In this document: piece after piece, positions 1-5,372 of the stretch
Layout of the letters: each line of letters opens with the position of its first letter
How positions within the stretch are numbered: position 1 is the first letter of the stretch
Assembly: GCA_934446485.1 (NCBI GenBank)
Contig: CAKSEM010000020.1
Coordinates: 1 to 12,758 of the forward strand
Reading direction: 5' to 3'
From: an uncultured Eubacteriales bacterium
GTDB lineage: Bacteria; Bacillota; Clostridia; Oscillospirales; CAG-272
DNA length: 12,758 nucleotides
Position numbers and translations under genes: made by a program
Notes under the pieces: model-generated
The model's database searches: none
Told to the model about the DNA's origin: nothing
The model's input: the letters and a program-made list of their open reading frames with translations, nothing else

Positions 1-93
1 TCCGTAGTCACGGAAGATCTTGAAACAGATCCACATGACATATCCGAGAATATCACCGATAAACCCGATGATCGTGCTGAAAATATGACCCAT
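1..93 (-). CDS. yidC: YidC/Oxa1-family membrane insertase, N-terminal fragment (runs off the window)
   Basis: Only the first 31 codons are present; the gene continues beyond the left edge. The start ATG (91-93) follows a strong GGAGGGGAG Shine-Dalgarno at 105-113. The visible peptide begins MGHIFSTIIGFIGDILG and ends with FKIFRDYG. That is the usual opening of clostridial YidC proteins: a short hydrophobic stretch, then a '-YG-' that leads into the first conserved membrane segment. YidC inserts and folds membrane proteins, alone or with Sec. It is the last visible gene of a minus-strand envelope operon, 66 bp after the signal peptidase stop, which fits a secretion and membrane-biogenesis grouping. 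The identification rests on a short N-terminus, so another small membrane protein cannot be excluded. Confidence 0.7.
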   Translation of the reverse strand, partial: MGHIFSTIIGFIGDILGYVMWICFKIFRDYG

Positions 94-159
94 TGAAATT
101 GCAACTCCCCTCCGGCGCCGTGCGCCAAGATAGCATGGATTATGTATGTCTGCGACCGC

Positions 160-744
160 TCACCGAGCGACGCTGCCGGATTTAGGAAAGAGTCTGAATA
201 CAACCTTTCCGTATATTGAGTCCTCACCTACGAACGGATCGGACCAGAACCTGGCGTCATAAGAGTGACACCGATTGTCTCCGAGAAGATAATATTTTCC
301 CTCAGGCACCGTGACGGCAGCTATCGACTCATCGGAAAATTTCCCGACGTAAGTCTCTTCGAGCGGCTCCGTCGCACCGTCTATATAGACCCTGCCGTGA
401 CGTATCTCGACCGTCTCACCCGGAAGCCCGATCACGCGCTTCATTACGTATCGCTCGTCGATTTCGGGATGGCTGAAAATCACGATATCGCCGCGCGAGG
501 GCGATTCTCCGCGATATGCGGTTCTGAGGGCGATGATCAGCGACCCCCGTTCAACAGTATCTGCCATAGACTCGCTCGGAACTATGGCAGATATTATGAG
601 ACAGGTATTGATCAGAATCGCCGTGAGCACCGCCGACAGAGGTATGATGAGCCATCTGAGCGCACTCCGAAGGCTCTGCCTGTCAGCGTGAGCGGATGAG
701 TTCTCGGACTTATTCGTCCTCTTCATCTTCCTCGTCGTATTCAT
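160..744 (-). CDS. lepB: Type I signal peptidase (SipS/LepB family)
   Basis: Membrane-anchored Ser/Lys protease that removes signal peptides from exported proteins on the outer face of the membrane. It has 194 residues, the usual size of Gram-positive SipS-type enzymes. A basic cytoplasmic N-terminus of about 30 residues is followed by one TM helix (about 31-53). Catalytic Ser59 lies in PSESM (56-60). The general base Lys102 lies in YVMKRVIGLPGE (99-110). The conserved GDNRCHSYDAR box is at 155-165. The start is uncertain: ATG at 742-744 has only a weak AAGAAG upstream, and ATG at 724-726 has GAGGA just 2 bases away. Both lie inside the 3' end of the preceding small gene, and a TGA at 769-771 blocks any longer start. 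Translational coupling to the upstream gene is likely. Family identity is secure. Confidence 0.95.
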   Translation of the reverse strand: MNTTRKMKRTNKSENSSAHADRQSLRSALRWLIIPLSAVLTAILINTCLIISAIVPSESMADTVERGSLIIALRTAYRGESPSRGDIVIFSHPEIDERYVMKRVIGLPGETVEIRHGRVYIDGATEPLEETYVGKFSDESIAAVTVPEGKYYLLGDNRCHSYDARFWSDPFVGEDSIYGKVVFRLFPKSGSVAR

Positions 745-949
745 CGTCGTCGTGCTTCTTCTTGCGAGTCACCGCACGCTTGAGACGCCGCCAATAGAAG
801 CCGATTGCGGCTCCGGCTGCAATCACGACACCGGCAACTATCTGAATAATATACGTCATAGCTGACGGATCGATATATGCCGCTGCATATGACACGCACA
901 TTACCATTGCACAAACAAGGAAGAAGAGGAATGACAGAAGCTTTTTCAT
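710..949 (-). CDS. Small secreted/membrane 'YIDPS' protein with acidic C-terminal tail
   Basis: Seventy-nine residues starting at ATG 947-949, which follows a CGGAGAA Shine-Dalgarno. A longer reading up to 1105 has no ribosome site and would bury the signal peptide. Residues 1-24 form a classical signal peptide with an AAA cleavage site, predicted to expose YIDPS at the mature N-terminus. Residues 32-53 form a glycine/alanine-rich hydrophobic helix, followed by a basic stretch (54-65, RRLKRAVTRKKK). Residues 67-79 are 12 acidic residues of 13. I recognise the YIDPS-helix-basic layout as a recurrent but unnamed small-protein type in Firmicutes, often beside sulfatase or glycan genes; no function is known to me. 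Here it sits directly after a membrane sulfatase-like gene and overlaps the signal peptidase gene by 35 bp. A helper or anchor for the sulfatase is only an inference. Confidence 0.75.
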   Translation of the reverse strand: MKKLLSFLFFLVCAMVMCVSYAAAYIDPSAMTYIIQIVAGVVIAAGAAIGFYWRRLKRAVTRKKKHDDDEYDEEDEEDE

Positions 950-1110
950 ATTGTTCTCCGTTCTGCTGCCAGGTACGGCAGCCAAATTTAACAAATTTTC
1001 AGGGTTGAGCATTATCCGGGGGCGACAAATTCTCGATGCGAAGATGCTCCGCATCGGCGGACCTGCGACGCGCTGATGTAAGACGTTCGCTATGAAACTG
1101 TGCACACAGG

Positions 1111-2955
1111 TCAGTTTGCGTCGTAAAATGGATATTCGATCTCTTTCACATCCACTATAGTCCAGTTTTTAGGATCTCTTATGTTTCCGACGATCTCGTA
1201 GGTTACAAGCTCCTTGTCCCTGATATACCCTTCCGAACTGTTCAGGTAGAAGTAGCGCGGTGTTTTGTCGTCAAGCGGCACATCGTCTATCGCACGTCCG
1301 TAAGCCGAATAATCGATGTCGAGCGCCTTCAGAACCGTTGCTCTGATATTGTCCTGCGAGAGCGGACGTGAGTCGTATTTCAGCGGCTGTCCGTCCGAAA
1401 CGCCCGCCGGCTTCACCATAAGCGTAATCTGACGTGTCTGCGAATAAGTATCTTCCTCCAGGCGCTTGAAGTATCCTGTGCGTCCGTGATCGGCTGTAAT
1501 AATGATCGTCGTATCCTCATAGAGACCGAGCTCCTTGAGATCGGCTATATACTGTCCGATCATCTTGAAGTTTCCGCGGATCTGCCCCTGCATCTCCTCG
1601 GTGGTATATCCGGTCGCTTTGCGGCGGTTCCCCTCTGCATCCATAGTATACGGATCGTGCGCTCCTCTCATGTGATAGAAGATAAACGATCCCTTGCTGT
1701 CATTCTTGACACTGAGTCCGTCAGCAACGAGGTTTGCATAGAAGGCAGGGTCATCGGTCGAATGAATATCCGAGGCGGTCGTGGCATCAGCTGTTTCGTT
1801 TATATTCTCAAGATCTCCCGTATAGCACCAGAAGAACGGCTTCATGGTAAGCGGTGAGTAACGGTACATGGAGAGATCGAGCATTGCAGTCATCATCGCC
1901 CGTACATTCGGCCGCCTTACCTGCGTTCCAATATTGTCGATCTTGCCCTCGGCGTTACTTGTATTCTTTATAACGTAGTTGACGTCGGTGTAAATCTTTG
2001 ACTGATATCCTGCGTTCTTAATATCTTTGAGGAACGTGCCCTCGGTCCATGCCTTTTTGAAGTAGCTGTAAATCGGAATGTCGTACTCACACTTCACGCC
2101 CGTGAGGAAGTAAGTGACCGACGGGAAGGTTCTCGAATACGATCCGCAAACATTGTCGTAGGTCGTAAAGTCCCTAAATCCGTCCTTCAGCTCGGGATAA
2201 GCCTCAAACAACTCCTCCTGCCAGTTATAGTCAAAACGGTCAAGCAGGAAAATTATTACGTTCTTCTGAGGCGATACCTCATAGATAGTGGAATTCGAAA
2301 GATACCCGTTGCTGACAACATCGACGAAGTCGCTAGTAACTACGAGCTTTACAAGACCGGCAGTCTGCATGAGCACTATGAGTGCTGACACAAACGATAC
2401 CATGCGCCGCCATGTCTTGCGGCTGAAATACTGAACGATGAACGGTATTATAAATATCACCGCCCATATGAGAAGATTGACGAGCATAGTTTTCGTCATA
2501 GTCTCCCACTGTATCTCGGAACCGTCAAGTGAATCCATGTGCTTTCCGAGGAAATTGCACTGTATGTAAGCACAAACGGTCGATGAGAAGATGACAGTCA
2601 CAAAAAAGTTGAAGATCTTTCCGCGGAAAATGAAGAGCACAAGCGTCATCAGCGCGAACAGCGATACACCCAGTATCACTGTAGGCGGCAGAAGGTCGTC
2701 TATCGAAAAAGTATAAAAATTGAGATTGCCTATATATACTTCGAGTATTCCGAAAACGAAGATAGTATATACAAATGCAAGAGATGCGAGCGCGGCAACG
2801 GTCAGTCGTTTATACCACGGTCTGCGATCCTGCCAAAGCTCGCGGCATTTGTCTCCGAAGGTCGCGCGGTGTCGCTTCTTCTTCGGCGGCTTGTTGCCTG
2901 CGGGCTTGTCCGCCGGAGTGTCCGGCTGAAGTTGTTCGTTCTTTTCGTTATCCAT
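1111..2955 (-). CDS. Five-TM membrane sulfatase/LtaS-superfamily hydrolase or transferase
   Basis: About 614 residues; numbering here counts from the upstream ATG of an MM pair (2956-2958). The second ATG (2953-2955) is preferred because AAAGGAG then lies 6 bases away. A basic, proline-rich cytoplasmic N-terminus (1-50) precedes five hydrophobic helices (about 52-73, 92-112, 115-137, 156-178, 184-207) and a large extracytoplasmic alkaline-phosphatase-fold domain (about 230-560). Visible site residues are Asp240 in NVIIFLLD, Thr277 in SRTFPS, His434 in RGAHDPY, and Asp490-His491 in ITADHG. Thr277 lies 10 residues before the glycine of a conserved FLTG, the same spacing as the catalytic threonine in the LtaS-like protein at 8055-9989. 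The architecture resembles lipoteichoic-acid synthases and phosphoethanolamine transferases, but the substrate cannot be read from sequence. It is the first gene of the minus-strand envelope operon. Confidence 0.85.
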   Translation of the reverse strand: MDNEKNEQLQPDTPADKPAGNKPPKKKRHRATFGDKCRELWQDRRPWYKRLTVAALASLAFVYTIFVFGILEVYIGNLNFYTFSIDDLLPPTVILGVSLFALMTLVLFIFRGKIFNFFVTVIFSSTVCAYIQCNFLGKHMDSLDGSEIQWETMTKTMLVNLLIWAVIFIIPFIVQYFSRKTWRRMVSFVSALIVLMQTAGLVKLVVTSDFVDVVSNGYLSNSTIYEVSPQKNVIIFLLDRFDYNWQEELFEAYPELKDGFRDFTTYDNVCGSYSRTFPSVTYFLTGVKCEYDIPIYSYFKKAWTEGTFLKDIKNAGYQSKIYTDVNYVIKNTSNAEGKIDNIGTQVRRPNVRAMMTAMLDLSMYRYSPLTMKPFFWCYTGDLENINETADATTASDIHSTDDPAFYANLVADGLSVKNDSKGSFIFYHMRGAHDPYTMDAEGNRRKATGYTTEEMQGQIRGNFKMIGQYIADLKELGLYEDTTIIITADHGRTGYFKRLEEDTYSQTRQITLMVKPAGVSDGQPLKYDSRPLSQDNIRATVLKALDIDYSAYGRAIDDVPLDDKTPRYFYLNSSEGYIRDKELVTYEIVGNIRDPKNWTIVDVKEIEYPFYDAN

Positions 2956-2983
2956 CATATTCTCCTTTACACAGTCTTTTTTA

Positions 2984-3042
2984 GCGCTGCGCGCCTTACA
3001 AAGACGGTCAGATCACCCACGAGATACCCGTGCGCACAGCGC
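2984..3042 (-). promoter_or_regulatory. Folded leader of the sulfatase operon
   Basis: Between the promoter and the start of the sulfatase gene, the minus-strand RNA can form an 11-bp stem from 3032-3042 (GCGCTGTGCGC) with 2984-2994 (GCGCGCAGCGC), including one G-U pair. An inner 4-bp helix (3028-3031 with 3004-3007) can stack on it. In plus-strand RNA the wobble would be an A-C mismatch, so the fold favours the minus transcript. No U-run follows in the transcribed direction, so it is not a terminator. It may affect mRNA stability or be a cis-regulatory RNA; it matches no riboswitch I recognise. Confidence 0.4.
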
Positions 3043-3076
3043 AAATACCCATGATACTCTTAATTATAATACAAGT

Positions 3077-3105
3077 ATTATACCACACTTTGTCAATATA
3101 GTTAA
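3077..3105 (-). promoter_or_regulatory. Sigma-A promoter (extended -10) for the sulfatase-YIDPS-lepB-yidC operon
   Basis: On the minus strand, TTAACT (3100-3105) is followed by a 17-base spacer ending in TGG and a perfect TATAAT (3077-3082). The TGn makes an extended -10, which compensates for the weak -35. A nearby TTGACA (3091-3096) is a better -35 hexamer but has no well-spaced perfect -10. Transcription would start near 3070, leaving a leader of about 110 bases. A perfect 14-bp palindrome, AATTCTTAAGAATT (3122-3135), lies just upstream and could be a regulator site. Confidence 0.6.
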
Positions 3106-3159
3106 GTGTCACAGAAGATATAATTCTTAAGAATTTATTAAGATGCTCACGGGGTGTAA

Positions 3160-4251
3160 TCAAACATTGAATCTGAACAGCACCACATCACCGTCACAGA
3201 TCACATAGTCTTTACCTTCGCTTCTGACCAACCCGCGCTCTTTTGCGGCATTGTAGGAACCGCTTTCAACAAGGTCGTCGAACGAAACGACCTCTGCGCG
3301 GATAAAGCCGCGTTCAAAGTCAGAATGGATCTTGCCCGCAGCCTGCGGCGCCTTAGTTCCGCGGACAATCGTCCACGCGCGTACCTCCTTCGGCCCCGCC
3401 GTAAGGTAACTGATATATCCGAGAAGAGAGTAGCTTGCCTTTATCAGTCGGTCAAGCCCGCTTTCGGCTATTCCCATCTCCTCAAGGAACTCCTTCTTTT
3501 CAGACGGATCGAGCTCCGCGATCTCCGCCTCTATCCCGGCACAAACGGGCACGACCTCTGCACCTTCTGCGGCTGCCGCCTCGACAAGCCTTGCATAATA
3601 CGGGTTACCGTCGCAGCCGGACGCCTCATCCTCGGAAACATTTGCAACATATATAACGGGCTTCAGAGTAAGGAGCGACACATCCGCTATATGTTCACGC
3701 TCCTCATCCGAAAGCTCTATCGCGCGCGCGCATTTTCCCTCCTCCAAAGCCGCCTTGACTCGGAGAAGCGTGTCCAGTGTATCCTGAAGGCTGCGGTCTC
3801 CCTTCAGGAGCTTTTCGGTCTTTGCGATCTTGCGTTCAACAGCATCAATGTCGGAGAATATGAGCTCCAGATTTATCGTTTCAAGATCGCGCACGGGATC
3901 CACGCTTCCGTCCACGTGAATAATGTCATCGTCATCAAAGCAGCGCAGCACATGAACGACCGCATCGACATCGCGTATATGCGACAGAAACTTGTTGCCG
4001 AGTCCCTCTCCCTTTGAAGCACCGCGAACGAGCCCCGCAATATCGACAAACTCCACCGTTGCCGGAGTATAAAGCTCCGGGTGGTACATATCGTTCAAAA
4101 CGTCAAGCCGCCGATCCGGGACACGGACTATGCCGACATTCGGATCTATCGTACAGAACGGGTAATTGGCACTTGCGGCGCCCGCTCCGGTTATTGCGTT
4201 AAACAGTGTGCTCTTTCCCACATTCGGAAGTCCGATTATTCCAAGTTTCAT
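3160..4251 (-). CDS. ychF: Redox/ribosome-associated P-loop ATPase YchF (OLA1 family)
   Basis: Universally conserved Obg-related P-loop protein that binds ATP rather than GTP and associates with ribosomes; it is linked to translation and stress responses. Length is 363 residues, the family's normal size. The Walker A motif GLPNVGKST is at 7-15 and the switch/G3 region DIAGLVRGASKGEGLGNKF at 70-88. The nucleotide-specificity motif is NVSE (204-207) rather than NKxD, the hallmark of ATP preference. A charged helical insert lies at about 128-190, and a C-terminal TGS domain at about 278-363 ends FRFNV. The start ATG (4249-4251) gives the canonical MKLGIIGLPNVGKS, although its ribosome site is weak (GAAAGG about 15 bases away). 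It appears monocistronic, with its own promoter at 4330-4358 and a separate promoter for the next operon downstream. Confidence 0.98.
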   Translation of the reverse strand: MKLGIIGLPNVGKSTLFNAITGAGAASANYPFCTIDPNVGIVRVPDRRLDVLNDMYHPELYTPATVEFVDIAGLVRGASKGEGLGNKFLSHIRDVDAVVHVLRCFDDDDIIHVDGSVDPVRDLETINLELIFSDIDAVERKIAKTEKLLKGDRSLQDTLDTLLRVKAALEEGKCARAIELSDEEREHIADVSLLTLKPVIYVANVSEDEASGCDGNPYYARLVEAAAAEGAEVVPVCAGIEAEIAELDPSEKKEFLEEMGIAESGLDRLIKASYSLLGYISYLTAGPKEVRAWTIVRGTKAPQAAGKIHSDFERGFIRAEVVSFDDLVESGSYNAAKERGLVRSEGKDYVICDGDVVLFRFNV

Positions 4252-4280
4252 ATTTTTGAGTCTCAGCCTTTCATTAATAA

Positions 4281-4301
4281 TCCGCGATGATATATCGCGG
4301 A
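4281..4301 (-). promoter_or_regulatory. Leader hairpin of ychF
   Basis: A perfect 8-bp inverted repeat, TCCGCGAT and ATCGCGGA, encloses a 5-base loop (4289-4293). It lies within the predicted 5' untranslated region of ychF, about 20 bases below the predicted start site and 30 bases before the ATG. The following bases (TTATTAATG) are too poor in T for a convincing terminator. A stability or attenuation role is possible; it could also be coincidental. Confidence 0.4.
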
Positions 4302-4329
4302 GAGCTTGATTCAGATGACAATTTACTAT

Positions 4330-4358
4330 ATGATATCACAAAGTGACCGTTCTTTCAA
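4330..4358 (-). promoter_or_regulatory. Sigma-A promoter for ychF
   Basis: Minus strand: TTGAAA (4353-4358, 5 of 6 consensus bases), a 17-base spacer ending in TGA, and TATCAT (4330-4335, 5 of 6), with an extended -10 TGn. Predicted start is near 4323, giving a leader of about 70 bases that contains the hairpin at 4281-4301. Confidence 0.65.
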
Positions 4359-4453
4359 TAGCGCCGATATAAAAAATCAGATGTGTTTTTCCGTGCCGTC
4401 ACACAAATATCACATACGTTCGGTAAACTTTAGGACAAAGACACGGGAAAATA

Positions 4454-4478
4454 TTCCGCACTCGGAACGTTTCCGCAC
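4454..4478 (+). promoter_or_regulatory. Direct repeat upstream of the response-regulator promoter (candidate operator)
   Basis: TTCCGCAC occurs at 4454-4461 and again at 4471-4478, a 17-base period, with CGGAA (4463-4467) between the copies forming overlapping inverted repeats. The block ends 15 bases before the -35 box. OmpR/PhoB-type regulators bind tandem direct repeats upstream of target promoters, so autoregulation is plausible but unproven. Confidence 0.35.
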
Positions 4479-4493
4479 GTCTGAATAAAGTAT

Positions 4494-4522
4494 TTGACAA
4501 ACGGTGTCTTTTATTGTATAAT
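4494..4522 (+). promoter_or_regulatory. Perfect consensus sigma-A promoter for the two-component/LtaS operon
   Basis: TTGACA (4494-4499), a 17-base spacer and TATAAT (4517-4522) match the consensus at every position. Transcription should start near 4529, giving a short leader of about 30 bases before the ATG at 4561. It is divergent from the ychF promoter; the roughly 310 bp between the two genes hold only these promoters, the direct repeat and the ychF leader hairpin. Confidence 0.9.
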
Positions 4523-4560
4523 ACTTAAAGTACATAACTTTCATGAGAGGAGCCATAGCT

Positions 4561-5250
4561 ATGGGAACCAAGATACTTGTAGTTGACGACGATCCGAATA
4601 TCTGCGATCTGCTCAGACTGTACTTTGAAAATGAGGGATATGAGGTAAAAACCGCAAACGACGGAGCCGACGGCGTCAGTTTCTTCAAGATGTACGAGCC
4701 CGACCTCGTTCTGCTTGACATAATGCTCCCGAAGAAGGACGGCTGGCAGGTATGCCGTGAGATCCGAGAGGTTTCGTCAAAGCCCGTTATCATGATTACC
4801 GCAAAGGGAGAAGTCTTCGATAAGGTTCTCGGTCTTGAGCTCGGTGCAGACGACTTCGTGGTAAAGCCCTTTGATATGAAGGAGCTCTCCGCACGCATTA
4901 AAGCAGTGCTCAGACGCTATTCGGCACACGACAATCAGAACGAAGATGAAGTTATAAAGTTCGAAAACATCGAGATCAGTCTGCAGAAATATGAGCTGAA
5001 GCTGAACGGAAAGCCCGTTGACATTCCGCCTAAGGAGCTTGAGCTGCTCTACTTCCTTGCATCAAATTTCAACCGTGTCTTCACGAGAGATCAGCTTCTC
5101 GACAAGGTTTGGGGATTTGATTATCTCGGCGACTCGCGCACAGTTGACGTTCACGTAAAGAGACTTCGCGAAAAGCTCGAAGGCGTAAGCGACAAATGGT
5201 CGCTTAAGACCGTGTGGGGTGTCGGCTATAAGTTCGAACACATTCAGTAA
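4561..5250 (+). CDS. OmpR/PhoB-family response regulator
   Basis: DNA-binding output protein of a two-component system, 229 residues. The receiver domain (about 3-115) has the acidic pocket Asp9-Asp11, phospho-acceptor Asp53 in LLDIMLPKKDGW, the switch residue Thr80 and Lys102 in KPF. A winged-helix Trans_reg_C domain occupies about 128-228, ending with the typical VDVHVKRLREKLEG and VWGVGYKF motifs. The ATG at 4561 is chosen because AGAGGAG (4546-4552) sits 8 bases ahead and the protein then begins directly at the first receiver strand (MGTKILVVDDD). An in-frame ATG at 4543 would overlap that ribosome site. The gene is first behind a perfect promoter, with its presumed partner kinase next. 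The system's input and targets are unknown; its linkage to an LtaS-type gene suggests envelope homeostasis. Confidence 0.96.
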   Translation: MGTKILVVDDDPNICDLLRLYFENEGYEVKTANDGADGVSFFKMYEPDLVLLDIMLPKKDGWQVCREIREVSSKPVIMITAKGEVFDKVLGLELGADDFVVKPFDMKELSARIKAVLRRYSAHDNQNEDEVIKFENIEISLQKYELKLNGKPVDIPPKELELLYFLASNFNRVFTRDQLLDKVWGFDYLGDSRTVDVHVKRLREKLEGVSDKWSLKTVWGVGYKFEHIQ

Positions 5251-5275
5251 TTCCCACACAACCAAGATGACAGAG

Positions 5276-5306
5276 ACCGTTGCAGAGAAAGCTACTCTGC
5301 AACGGT
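5276..5306 (+). terminator. Intra-operon terminator or attenuator between regulator and kinase
   Basis: A perfect 12-bp stem, ACCGTTGCAGAG (5276-5287) with CTCTGCAACGGT (5295-5306), has a 7-base loop and is followed by ATTTGTGCATTTTG. The stem is terminator-grade but the T-tract is interrupted, so partial read-through is likely. It sits 25 bases after the response-regulator stop and 66 before the kinase ATG. I see no good promoter between it and the kinase. It would set a higher dose of regulator than of kinase and downstream genes. Confidence 0.65.
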
Positions 5307-5372
5307 ATTTGTGCATTTTGAGCTTTAGCCGGCTGCGACCAAGGTTCAGCCAAAGCGCACGGAGGATTGCCC

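Noticed and set aside
265..699. A 144-codon plus-strand open frame opposite the signal peptidase gene
   Set aside because: It has no ribosome site and no recognisable motifs, and it is fully antisense to a gene with all catalytic boxes intact.
965..982. GCTGCC/GGCAGC inverted repeat as a terminator after the sulfatase gene
   Set aside because: The stem is only 6 bp and is followed in the transcribed direction by the YIDPS ribosome site rather than a T-run.
950..1105. Upstream extension of the YIDPS gene to an ATG at 1105
   Set aside because: It lacks a Shine-Dalgarno and would put about 52 unrelated residues before a clear signal peptide. The ATG at 949 has both the ribosome site and the correct N-terminus.
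3325..4017. A 230-codon plus-strand open frame opposite ychF
   Set aside because: It is a shadow frame of a highly conserved gene, with no ribosome site and no family resemblance.
4410..4898. A 162-codon minus-strand open frame covering the response-regulator promoter and receiver domain
   Set aside because: It is antisense to conserved receiver sequence, has low-complexity Ser/Arg composition and no ribosome site.
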